Shown here: positions 30,601 through 40,599 of the stretch, one piece after another | How the letters are laid out: each line of letters begins with the position of its first letter | Numbering within the stretch: the stretch's first letter is position 1 | Origin: Bremia lactucae | Lineage: Eukaryota; Oomycota; Peronosporomycetes; Peronosporales; Peronosporaceae | Assembly: GCF_004359215.1 (NCBI RefSeq) | Contig: NC_090623.1 | Coordinates: 1,779,838 to 1,825,658 of the forward strand | Direction: 5' to 3' | DNA: 45,821 nt | The notes under the pieces: model-generated | Told to the model about the DNA's origin: nothing | Seen by the model: the letters and a program-made list of their open reading frames with translations, nothing else | Database searches by the model: none | Translations under genes and position numbers: made by a program

Positions 30601-30640
30601 ACAGTGTAGTTAACGTTGTTGAATCTTTGCCGTGACTTTT
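27640..30640 (-). pseudogene. dynein heavy chain pseudogene, AAA3 end to AAA6 start, inverted piece
   Basis: On the opposite strand to the AAA1-AAA3 piece, reading from 30640 downward: WMRKLYEALISLEYEID and DGLVTTDGRKW (end of AAA3); IDHELRIDRVL and a ruined P-loop; AAA4 LRVVLTQCGCEAEK, FIFDELNVLESAF and MNALLASGDVPSLF (30218-29990); TMNLASGGFQYR (about 29915-29880); stalk coiled coil REQVAELQGHLSVNEHERK (about 29490-29430); DAQVFVNLIRKAQLDDIEVL (about 29259-29200), leading to the microtubule-binding domain; RASKAA after it; AAA5 EFW...KAVTE (about 28600-28540) and RLSN.R.PLI (about 28420); then MFTCRDKTIKLAPCRRN (about 28112-28060). Below 28000 the match becomes thin. Order agrees with the family throughout, but the piece is inverted relative to 24495-26990. 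Heavily frameshifted; non-functional. Confidence 0.88.
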
Positions 30641-31775
30641 ATCTGTTTGTTATCGCGATAGCGGGTTTTGACTGTAGCATTTATCGCTTACAAAACGAGA
30701 AAAAAAGCAGTTTGCTAAAAATTAGAACGGCTTTTTATCTCGCGGTGAACAGCTCTGCAAACCGTCCAGAAAGTTTACGCATCTATTATATTATATCGTT
30801 CTTCGTTGTGTCAATTGATCAAAACAAAATTTAATGGCCGATTGTCGCTTAAATGCGAAGACATTCCCAATAAGTCAAATCATTCCAGGTATTAACTTGC
30901 CAATTCAATATCAAGTCCAGTTTCTCCTCCCGTGTGTAGATTTAGGAGCATTGTAATGTCACCGTCTCGAAGCAAAGCTATCGATCGACCAGACTTAAAT
31001 GAACGCATCTCAGAAAAAATTAATGCAACTAGTACGCAGTGATGTACCAGTCGGGGTCTCGTTTCAGTTCCAGATGCTCATGAGCTAGTTTTCTGAAAGT
31101 GGCTATCCCATGCGTGACTAATTAAACAACGTAAGTGTTACATGGTGACGGCTGGTAGACTAAACTGACCTGCGTCACATAAGGGCTAAGTCTTTGCTTT
31201 ACGACTGCCCATTTGTGTAATATCTTCTTTTGGTTTCAGATCATTATGGTACCCACGAAAGACCTTCAAATCAAGATCTGTATACCACGCTTTGTAAAGC
31301 TGCTTCTTTTTTTAGTCTCGCTCGCATGTTCCAAAACTACCATTATTGCTTCCCTGTTGGCCAGTGTTATGGATAGTTAAACACTCTATGAAAGTGACAA
31401 CGAATATAAAACTTTCGTAACTTAAGAGGCCATGTTTTTTTGGGCGGGTAACTAATCTCAATCTCAGCTTGATACCTTGTTCGACAAAAATAAATTTTTC
31501 AATTACACTGCTATAAAATTAAAGCTCAAAATCTTGCGTACCTGAACAATATTCTCATCGGAGGCCGGCAATTAGTGAAGCTCAGAAATTAATTCAAGAA
31601 AGGTTAACAAAATGTCGCTAGACTTTCGGCATCATCTTCCAATTGTCATCGTCAAAATTAAGATAAAACGTTACTAGCATCTCCAATCTTAGACTATCTG
31701 CTTGAAGTGAGGCAATAGTAGAACAAATTATCTAGTGTATTCGACAATCATGTCTCACAATCTGTAATTGTAGGT
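30641..31775. other. no gene seen (A/T-rich decayed DNA)
   Basis: Only short frames, such as 30616-30834 on the plus strand, without motifs. It could be more of the dynein relic (AAA3 middle), but I could not match it. Confidence 0.4.
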
Positions 31776-32200
31776 ATGACGGCCGAATACGCCAGCTTTG
31801 TCGACGATCTCGTCGTCGTGAAGGCTTTCTTAAAAAAATTAATCATGTGTGGTGAATATCACAAACAATTTGAATCCTGGACGCTATCATTGACTCGTTT
31901 TGGATGCTTCAAAAAAAATATTGCGATGATGAACACGACCGCAAGCTGCCAGGATATTATGTCGAGACCACAGAGAGTACCATATCAATATTAGCAAAGT
32001 ATATTGAAATTGATTTCAAGCAATTTGAACAAACCCCAAATCTTCAATAGACAGTGGGAAAAAATCACCTGTACAATCACGATGATACACGCCTTATTTC
32101 TTCTGTTGATAATTGTTGGGGGTTTTAAAGCCTTCATCATGAAGAATGGTCTTTCCAAATGCATCATAAAAAAATGGCACCCAACATCATGAGCTTGTAG
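31776..32200 (+). pseudogene. possible dynein tail (DHC_N2) remnant
   Basis: Plus-strand frames read SFVDDLVVVKAFLKK, EYHKQFESW, SCQDIMSRPQR and, after a frameshift, RQWEK. This loosely follows the start of the dynein linker/tail module (F...VK..LK...Y.KQ.EL..., F.DIM.R, EWE..KP). The match is much weaker than for the motor pieces. Position right of the motor and on the plus strand would imply further rearrangement. Alternative: chance. Confidence 0.35.
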
Positions 32201-34560
32201 ACGTCCTCACCAACTACACGTCAGATTTAAAATGAGATAAGTTGCATCTGCTAAGCCTGAAAGCGCTAGCGGTGTCGCCTAGGACACCATGAAAAATTGG
32301 GCTATCGACATCTTATATTAATATCCAAATTTGTAGGCTGAAATCGAGTTTTATTCATTTGCAGTACATATATATTGATAGTTTCTATCCAAGTCCTTCT
32401 TTACTTGAGTAAAAGCATGTTTGCATCAGCATCAAGCCATGGGCAAAGAACCAATTGGTCAGGTTACAATCAAATGTCTCCGTCCCTTTCGAGCCTGCGA
32501 TGGCGATGTTCATTCCTACTGCTCGGCGTCTTTGTCAGTCTTTTGCAAGTGCTTGCCCGCTACAACTGCGGTGGACATCACGTACCCTTGATACTTACTC
32601 ACTTTGGAATTCATGCATGCCATGGAGATTTCAAGCACTCCTCCCGTATCAATCGTCACATACTAAGATTCATCTTCGTCACAAGCGCGTACGGGTATCG
32701 CCTCAGGCTTACACGAACTAGATCGCCGTGATTGCGTCACCCCAACTTCATTACACGACTTTGGGTCGCGTGGACCCTTACGACTCTCTGGCAACCGCAT
32801 TCTAAAGTATAGCTAAGATCACATGCTTCGATGTGGTCACCGTTGTCATTGATCAGCTTAATTATACAGCAAATGCGAGCCCTTCAAGCGAATGGTTTTC
32901 CTGTCAGATCCACATAAAACCACGCGCACCACGTCGTCAGCTTCTTATCTACATGTGATGCTTAATGGTCGTCTTTTGTGCGAAGAATTGTTGAATTTAA
33001 TTTGATGCGTCGAGCAAAGTCTTGACGGATGGCGAAATTTTACGAGAAATGCTTTACATTTAGTGAATGACATGGATGGGTATTTTAAGGAGTTTAAATC
33101 GAAAGGGTATCCAAATGTGATGGATAACCAGCACATGCAGTCAGGTAGGTACGTCGTTAATACTGGCGGCTACTTGCCGCGCCGAACATATTTCTGCTAA
33201 ATACGTATTTATATCAAATACATGTATTCTTCTTCCGCACATGTGGCAATTGAAATGTCAAATGTACTTAATACAAGATTTTGGCACATGCAATACTTCT
33301 ACTATACGCTCCCGGTTTGATCTTTTCGCTGATTCGTCCTTGAGAAGGTCATTATTTTTATGAACTTGGTGATCTTTCTAGATTAGGTGACAGCTGCCCA
33401 CCAGTCAAAAAACAAGGTTTTTGAAGTTTGTCGGAACCAGATGTAAGTTGGTGGCATCAACACTTTTGGCTCGTATATGATAGATGTCGCATCTTCTTAT
33501 GATCTTTACATTTATGGCTTGGCTACAATATCAAAGGGATGGCTGGTTTAATAAGTTTTGTTTCTTTGTCAGAAAAGCTGGGGATAACGCTCGCACGTCC
33601 TTAATAAATCATGTCGAATTATAAGGGAGAATTACCCGTCGTTGTTGTTATTAAAAGTGGCTTAACCTGTCATCCGAAATTTAATTCGCAAGTCAAACAG
33701 GATAAAAGCATAGAAAATTATACATTTTGACTGGTATCCGATAAGCTCAAAGTTTTAGAGCACGTGCTTTACAGGATATAGGAAAGCGAAACAAGCTAAG
33801 AAAGAGCGAGACTCGCAGCCGGTCTGCCTATTTCTTTCTCCGTATGGCAGTAAAAGGTCAACAAGCATAGTGTGGTTAAGTGACCATAGATTGGGCAGAT
33901 ACGAAGAGTCAAAAGTCTAGAGTGCGACTTCTGAATATTCCAAACAGGATCCAATAACAAGTTATCCCTGTAATTTAGGTGCAGCTCATTGAATATTTCA
34001 GCAATCACCCAACTCCTAAATGTCGTCTTCACAGGGATACAGCTCCACATCTACTCTGGTTACTGTGATATTTTCACTTAACGGATTCCGCAGTGGGGAG
34101 TGCGTGGACCTTTGTTCGAATGGCAAAAATAGCCAAAAGACAGCTTTTGAGGATAGATAAAATGCGCCTCTAATATTTCGTATCTGATCCGAAATAAAAA
34201 CGCAATGCAAGAAAGTGCTCAATGGTTGTTGTCGTATCACATTAGTAATGCTGTGATGTTGCAGCAGAAATAAACGACGATAAGAAAAAGCTGTAGTATT
34301 TCCAACAAAAAGGATTGCAGCCCTAAGAAACTTTTTTTCTTTTACCACTGACGTAGTAGCAGGTTTTGTGAGCTCAGACCAGAAAATGAAAGGGCAAAGA
34401 AGTGTCTGCGCTCAGAAAAATCTCACTTCACTTGATTGGACGGCAGGCAATCAAACATCTAGTTTATTCCTCTACAAGATACGAGCTGGTTATACCCTTT
34501 TCTAACGACCTCGACATTACCTCGAACGCTTTTGAACTCTTGAACATTCCGGTGGTCGCA
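32201..34560. other. 2.3 kb without a recognised gene
   Basis: Frames at 32375-32731 (two overlapping, plus) and 33796-34348 (minus) are open but show no domain, and base composition is like the surrounding decayed DNA. At 32990-33130, VNDMDGYFKEFKSKGYPNV followed by CAGGTAGGTACG looks like a lost exon with a donor site. It may include unrecognised dynein relics and, at its right end, the promoter of the effector gene. Confidence 0.4.
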
Positions 34561-35967
34561 ATGTTTATCAAGCGCAAGACTCAATTATGGCACCGCTTCG
34601 TCACTCTGCTCTGTATTTTTTGCTTGCTCGCATGGGCCAAGACCGACCCTATCGTCGTTATGGCAAGCAACGCTATAGCAAATCATACCAGTCGACGCCT
34701 GAAGAAGCACCATGACGGCTACCATAACAGAATAGCCGTCAAAGCGGAGGAAAGGATGTTTCAAATCAGATCCATATTTAAAGGCGATACTATCGCAGAT
34801 CTTGTCAAAGTCGAACAGGATTTATTTCAGAGCGAACCGTTTAAGAATTGGTGGGCTAACAGCATCAAGAAAGGCCGTTCAGTCAAAGATCTTGCTGCCG
34901 AACTGGTAGAGCACATCGTGGGAATCGCCAAGCACAAGTTTAATGACGGTAACGCAGAAATGGACGAGCTTAAAAAATCCATTATTGAAGTACTGACGGA
35001 AAAACATGGCCCGAAAGACCCACAAGATCTAAACGGCTTAAAAGACTTTTTTACAAACCTGGGCCTAAATGCTGATACGTTTGAGGGACAGAGCTTTAGT
35101 ATTTTGCTGAAAAGTTTTGCGGATTACCCCAAAATTCGTGCAAATGATAAAGCTTACTACGACACCTTGTTCAGCATGCTGTCTAAAATTGAGCAACCTT
35201 TGGAGAGAATTGCGCTGCATTTGTTGCAAGAGCGGCCAAAACCAGGCGAAAATACTTTTGCAGCGAAAGCGTTGAGTCACCTACTCGTCAGATGGCATAA
35301 TGAAGGCAAAGGATTAAATGACATTTACGAACTTATAGTGGTGATGCCTTTGCAAAATGCGAATTACATGGAAAGATCCCTTAATTTTCAGTGGTTTGAG
35401 GCGGATGCTCAAAGGGTGCACGGGCCGAAGTGCTGGCGTTATAAAGTGCTGGATGTTGTCCTCAAACGAGGAAAAGTTGGCGCATTTGATCCTGCGGAGA
35501 ATTTAAATCAAGCTATCTTGCCGACTACAGAACAAACGCTGTCAAAAGTTTACGAGTATGTCCACTTTTATTGGAATGAATACAAATTATTACAGTCTGA
35601 TGAAGCGAAACAGAATTTCTATGAGCTGCTGGACGTGATTGTCGCAAACACAATCACTGACACCACAAATGCGTACCACATGCCAGTTCATGTCAGCAAG
35701 ATTTCAAAAGTAATCACATTGTTTGCGCTTGATGATTCGGCGAATATCATGACACGAACATACGAAATTCAAGTCTTTCTTGATTACATGTTTACAAAAT
35801 GGCCTGAAGACGCCCTCGCAATGTTGGATAATTGGCGCAAGGCTACTCTACCGCCAAAAACTTTTGATGAGCTGATATCTTACGATAAGTGGGACAGTAC
35901 AACGGCTCAATACTTGTCGAAGATGAAGGAGTATTCTTTGAATTCTGTAAAACTGATTCGGTACTAG
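34561..35967 (+). CDS. RXLR-EER-type effector with WY-like modules
   Basis: 468 residues from ATG 34561. The frame is open further upstream only to a GTG, and the ATG is followed at once by a signal peptide (MFIKRKTQLWHRF then VTLLCIFCLLAWA, cleavage near 26). RRLK at 45-48 (SRRLKKHH) occupies the RXLR position with Lys for the last Arg, and EER follows at 63-65 (VKAEERMF), the usual spacing. The C-terminal 400 residues are helical with WY-type segments: WWANSIKKGRSVKDLAAELV, LLVRWHNEGKGLNDIYELIV, FLDYMFTKWPEDALAMLDNW. RXLR-EER proteins are secreted by oomycetes and enter plant cells, where the WY folds bind host proteins (family knowledge; target unknown). No introns, no breaks. It sits isolated between pieces of the dynein pseudogene. 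RXLK variants are accepted in downy mildew effector sets. Confidence 0.85.
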   Translation: MFIKRKTQLWHRFVTLLCIFCLLAWAKTDPIVVMASNAIANHTSRRLKKHHDGYHNRIAVKAEERMFQIRSIFKGDTIADLVKVEQDLFQSEPFKNWWANSIKKGRSVKDLAAELVEHIVGIAKHKFNDGNAEMDELKKSIIEVLTEKHGPKDPQDLNGLKDFFTNLGLNADTFEGQSFSILLKSFADYPKIRANDKAYYDTLFSMLSKIEQPLERIALHLLQERPKPGENTFAAKALSHLLVRWHNEGKGLNDIYELIVVMPLQNANYMERSLNFQWFEADAQRVHGPKCWRYKVLDVVLKRGKVGAFDPAENLNQAILPTTEQTLSKVYEYVHFYWNEYKLLQSDEAKQNFYELLDVIVANTITDTTNAYHMPVHVSKISKVITLFALDDSANIMTRTYEIQVFLDYMFTKWPEDALAMLDNWRKATLPPKTFDELISYDKWDSTTAQYLSKMKEYSLNSVKLIRY

Positions 35968-36209
35968 AAAGCGAATTGCGATTGAAATCAGACGATGACA
36001 ATTATTATGCAACAGACAAGTTAAAGTAGCGGTGGGAATCTATGGCTCGGGAACTAAGCCAGGTGTAGAAGAAGAAGGCGTCTAAGACGGATATTTCCGG
36101 AACTACAGCGTAGGATCAACCGGTAATATACGTAGTTTTGCATATGCACAGTATGTTCTATCCATTCATTCGCAGTTTTTTTAAATGCAACGCTCTACCA
36201 CAACTCGGG
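35968..36209. other. downstream of the effector, no gene
   Basis: Short intergenic stretch; nothing recognised. Confidence 0.5.
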
Positions 36210-36990
36210 CTATGACGTAATGCCTTTAAATCGCATCCAAGTCAGCCGATCCAGGAAAGCGATTTCATCGATAGGATGGTGTTCGAAGCGTTGTGCTTGA
36301 AAAAATTGCTTTGAGTGGCTCAATTGAAAGCCATGTGCTCTTCCATTCCCTTCTAATTCGTAGAAACAATCCGCAATCAGCAGAAGGTTTGCCTTCTTTC
36401 TAGAGCTGCCTTCATAAGAGACGAGCACAAGCCAATGAACTCGTAGTGGTCATGTATTTGTTTGCTTGATTAGCTGATGGACTAAAGAGCACAGGACGAT
36501 TGGAGTTGCGTAGCTTATATTTACGCGCACATGATGCAGCCAGAAGAGAAACATATAAACGTGTTGATGCGTAGCTACCACATTCGCGTATATTATTCTA
36601 TTTAGTTGCTCATTCCGTTCAGCGAGTTGAAAAAGAATTGAAAGCATCTTAACAGATTGGCGATGCTTCTTAAAATGTCCGTACAAGTGTGACTCGCGAA
36701 CATTGCCACGTTTCGAAAATTGTAAATCTCATAAGTAATTATAATGAAGAGCTTGAAATAGGCAACGATGTAGCGAAGTTTACTGGCATGGACCGAAGAA
36801 TGCGCTTGCCTGTATTAAGTTCCATTTGTTGGATGTTGCCAGCGATAGTGCAATGATCTCAATCCTATGCCGATCTGTCCCAGCATCCCAAGCCAATACG
36901 AGAACCACGCTGTTGTGTTGCATGCTAGTTTCATACAAGGCGTCGACGCTTCAATACAAACAGATCGTTCTGGAACATTGTGCTTGAACA
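36210..36990 (-). pseudogene. dynein heavy chain pseudogene, C-terminal (AAA6) remnant
   Basis: On the minus strand from about 36900 downward: SVVLVLAWDAGTDRHRIEII resembles the PVLLCSVPGYDAS.RVE segment of AAA6. HVYMFLFWLHHVRVNISYAT (about 36566-36507) resembles [32 protein letters not shown]...LLIADCFYEL (about 36439-36340) could be the following LL..S.YGGR.DN..DQRLL segment. The order and spacing fit with small deletions. Weaker than the other two pieces, but three consecutive matches on one strand support it. Confidence 0.6.
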
Positions 36991-37523
36991 TTGTGCACCT
37001 TCGGTGGAAGTTATTAACGCTTGAAATTTGAGATAGATTTCAATACTTTCGAATGTTGATGTCTCGTTGCGAATAAATTCCGTGTTGCAGTGTTTAATGC
37101 TTTTCTCATCCAGTTATATAAAAAATGATCCTGGATTACAAGGCTCTTCGAGTACATTAAAAAGAAAGAGAGGAATTGAAATTTCCGTGTCGTTTGGTGC
37201 AAAAAAACTCTGTGCGCGTCACAAATTATCACGCCTTATGTTGCTAGCGCTTACAATACAAATGTGCCTTAATTAAATCGCCTGCTTGTCGTATGAGAAG
37301 TCGATAAAGAAATCACTTAAGCAAGCATTCTTCCATTCATTTATGTGCAAAAAACTTTTGCAAAGATGCACGGCATAGACACTCGCTGCAAGCTAAGCGA
37401 AAGCGTTGTCGCGAAAGGAATCATCAATGGTGAGCCCGCCAAAACATTGAAGTTTCCGATGCCCGATATTGAGATAAAGCATCAAAGCTGAATCTCTAAC
37501 TTCTTGATTTTTAATTGTTTCTA
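36991..37523. other. no gene seen before gypsy element III
   Basis: Overlapping short frames on both strands (37014-37232 minus, 37067-37276 plus) without motifs; it may be further dynein C-terminal debris. Confidence 0.4.
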
Positions 37524-37937
37524 TGTAACGGTGTGTGTCGTTACATGAAATTAACACTTAAAGGCTGTTAATTAATAAATTATCTAAGAGGTAGAAAGTA
37601 TTTGAAGAATACATCTTTACATAGTAATAGTTTGAAAGCAAATCCAGTGGTAGATATATGTTATTTTATCTACTTGCTCCGCGGTCCAGTCAGCGCTGGA
37701 CGTGCAAAGAGAGAGACAGGTTTCTTTTATTATTACATGTTTTGTATTAGTACATAATTAAATTAGTAATAAATAGATAGAAACAGAAGAACTTGATTAT
37801 ATTGAATACATTTCACTTTTAACCCTCTTTAAGGCAAGTCATTTTAAGAAAGACTTCCTCTGCACGTACTAATGTACGTGAAGTGACCTGAAGCACCACT
37901 CGCACCGAAGCAGTACAAGTCGGCAGTGCCCCTTATA
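37524..37937 (+). repeat. 5' LTR of element III
   Basis: Begins TGTAACGGTGTGTGTCGTTACATG, which is alignable with the other family LTRs (shared ACATGAAATTAACACTTAAAG split by small changes), and ends around GTGCCCCTTATA. It is followed by GGACTTTGCAGTCC, again a hairpin, and by the gag start at 37988. Confidence 0.8.
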
Positions 37938-37987
37938 CCTAATAGGACTTTGCAGTCCATCCAAGGATCACAGTTCCATCATCTAAC

Positions 37988-39142
37988 ATGGACATGTTAG
38001 ATGATAATGGAAATACGCACCGCAATTCGCGTAATAGCTACTCCATTCTAAGTGACATAGAAAGGAGTGCGGTCGAACGAATGAGTTCGACCGTAGGGAT
38101 CGATGCCATCCTGGCCATGCTGTCCGGTTTGGACAGAGATGCCCTCCGTTCATCCATCGCCAAGTTCATACATCATGAACATGACGAGGCGAAGGAGAAG
38201 GTAGCCTTGCATAATCAGCAAGGCTCTCAACAGCAGAACTGTTGAGTTTACAACAGGTGCAGACCCCTGTACCTCGGATGACGCACATGCGTCGTCCCGA
38301 AACCTTAAAGAAAGACATCTCTAAGTATAGGAGAGTCTTCTTCGACCCCATATACTTAGAGATGTCTATTTAAGATAGTTTATTGAGTTGAACGATGTCA
38401 TAAGGGCTCGTCATACGTCGACGAGCAAATGCAAGTCGTATTTGCTCAATCCAATTTGGCAGGTTGGGCCAAAACTTGGGCATTAGGCCTTAAGTTGCGC
38501 GACCCATATGTCTTTGGGTCGCTTAAACTTTTAAAGCCCGGATCAAACAGACGTTCGAACCGCCTAGGGCTGTGTTCAGAGCTCGATCAGAGCTTCTGAA
38601 ACTCAAGCAAGGAAAGCATGATGTTCACCTTATGCTCAGCACATACGACTCTTAGCGAGTTGTATCACGAACAACCCAGTTCATGCTTACACATTGATTA
38701 CGGTGTTCATGCAAGGTGTTTCGAATGGTCCCATGAAGACCTACCTGTTTCGCTTGGAACTGGATACATTTAAAGAAGCAATATCCGTTGCGGAACAGGA
38801 GGACTTTAGCTTGAGACAGGCTCAAGCTAGTTCGTCATCGTAACGTCATCCAAGACGACACGTGCTTGGAAATCCAGAACCTATGCACCTCTATAATTCA
38901 AAAGCGAGAAACCTCGCTTTTCGAACAATAAGCGATTGCAGAAATGTAATCGCTGTCAAAAATTAGGACGCTACGCTCATGGGTGCAGTGCCCCACGCCC
39001 AGTACCGAGAAATACTAAACGTAATTATGGACTGAATGCCAAGAAGGGCAACGGTCGCGAGTCCGACGTTGTTGCGATTTCGAAACAACGAAACGGACCG
39101 CCAAAAATGGTCGGGTTCAGTAGGGGCGCAACGCCCTACTAA
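37988..39142 (+). pseudogene. gypsy gag with zinc knuckle, element III
   Basis: This copy preserves the gag start (ATG 37988, MDMLDDNGNTHRNSRNSYS...), which is inverted in element II. The frame breaks at 38245, then resumes in pieces with LAGWAKTWALGLKLRDPY and the CCHC knuckle CNRCQKLGRYAHGC (about 38942-38983). Multiple frameshifts. A 17-bp fold-back interrupts the sequence at 38313-38367. Confidence 0.85.
38313..38367. repeat. 17-bp-arm fold-back unique to element III gag
   Basis: Perfect arms AGACATCTCTAAGTATA (38313-38329) and TATACTTAGAGATGTCT (38351-38367) around 21 bases. The loop holds TTCTTC where the sister element II has GAAGAA (5246-5251), so loop plus right arm read as the reverse complement of the ancestral segment. 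Confidence 0.95.
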
Positions 39143-40599
39143 TTAAGCAACCTCAAGAGAAACAGCAAATCTCTTGAATTAAGTTGGTCCAGACACACAA
39201 TCATTATGTGTCTCTGCACCTGGCTATAAGGTATCCCTCATCACCCTAAAGTTAAAAGTGACAAATGGCTTGTCATTTAGAGCCCTCGTGAACTGCGGAG
39301 CGTCGAATAACTTTATTCGTCGCCAGTCGCTAGATGGTCGTAGGCGCGGTGCGTCTAGCGACAGGCGCATCAATAGCAGTAATGAAACACAAAGTAAAAT
39401 TTCACTACACGTCAAACGATTTAATACGATGATGATTTCATCGTACTGGAATTGGATCAAATTTGATGTCATCTTAGATTACCTCGGCTCAGAAAATATG
39501 AGCCAAGAATCAGCTGGCAGCATCGATCCGTAAAGATGCCTGCCACTTGTTCATCAGATGGCCATCTGATGAACGTCTTGGAGCGTCCACAAGCGTGTCG
39601 ATGTACTACGAGTGAGTCCGATGGCCTCACTTGTGGTACAGTCGTTAGTTCGACTGCACAAGATCACAGTGTGGTCACTAATCACGCTGTAGAGTTAGCT
39701 GCCGGCGGCTGTGCGAATGCACAGGCAGCGCCGAAGGTCCACCACTCGAATAAGTCGAGTGGATTAAGACGTGAGTGTACGCGTAGCAGGCGACATTCAA
39801 GGAAGATACCGGTTACCCAAAAGAGGCAACACGATGATCCTAGGTCGATTAGAGAGTCGACCGTAGAGGACTCGACTGTGATAGCGCAATCACATTCGGA
39901 AGACGTTGAGGGAATAAGTCCCAACGTACTTGAGGAGAAAGCTCCTCAAATAGTTAATGCTGAAGTGACAAGACTTAAGAATCCCGAGCGATTAATCCCT
40001 CGGCAGCCTGTGGATAAATCCCAGGAAAAACACTTAATGAGACATTGAGTGTCTTGGTTAATGACGGATCAAGAGTAGGTGCTCACACTCTTGGTCTGTA
40101 TGCGCCTTCTAGATGAAGCTATCCTGGATGACACAAATGCTGCACTTAGTGCGTGGAGTGGGTCATCGATCCATAAAGTCCGAAGTTAACTTAGGAGATA
40201 ACTCAATTACCAACCCTAGAACCTAAGCGGTTCTTGAGAAATCTGCGTAGGATTCCGGAATGGGAAGAAATTCCTAATGTTTACTTTAGACAGGTCAGAT
40301 TGGTTGAAGGAAACTGACATAACGAGTGGTAAAGTCAAGCAGATCTGCGTACTCGTCAGAGGACGAGTACGTAACCGATATTCGGTTAGCGCCAACTTTT
40401 GCAGAGAACGAACCGGTTCTCAGTAGCTCATCGATGGAACAAAAGTGTCCTTGGTGTGAAGACTCGGATTAAGAAATATACTTCTCAATTTCTGGGAGTC
40501 ACTCAAGACAAATTCTTTGTACAATGATCTGTTTGAATTCAGGGATGAATTCCCTGAAGCAGTTCGAATGCGATTTGCCTAAGGATAAAGGCACTCGAC
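39143..40599 (+). pseudogene. protease relic and gag-pol linker, element III
   Basis: ALVNCGASNNFIRR (about 39283-39324) marks the aspartic protease, with NCG in place of DSG/DTG. The linker frame 39536-40048 parallels 6430-7056 of element II (shared ARG-LEU-rich SHSEDVEGISPNVLEEKAPQ-type sequence). Its function is unknown in both. Confidence 0.65.

Noticed and set aside
32375..32731. Possible small membrane protein (hydrophobic FLLLGVFVSLLQVL)
   Set aside because: Two overlapping frames, no conserved motif, no signal-type N-terminus, within decayed DNA; not supportable.
34402..34560. 53-codon upstream extension of the second effector
   Set aside because: Begins at GTG, and the signal peptide would be internal; ATG 34561 is preferred.
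37041..37276. Overlapping ORFs on both strands before element III as a gene
   Set aside because: No motif, both strands open over the same short interval; probably chance or dynein debris.
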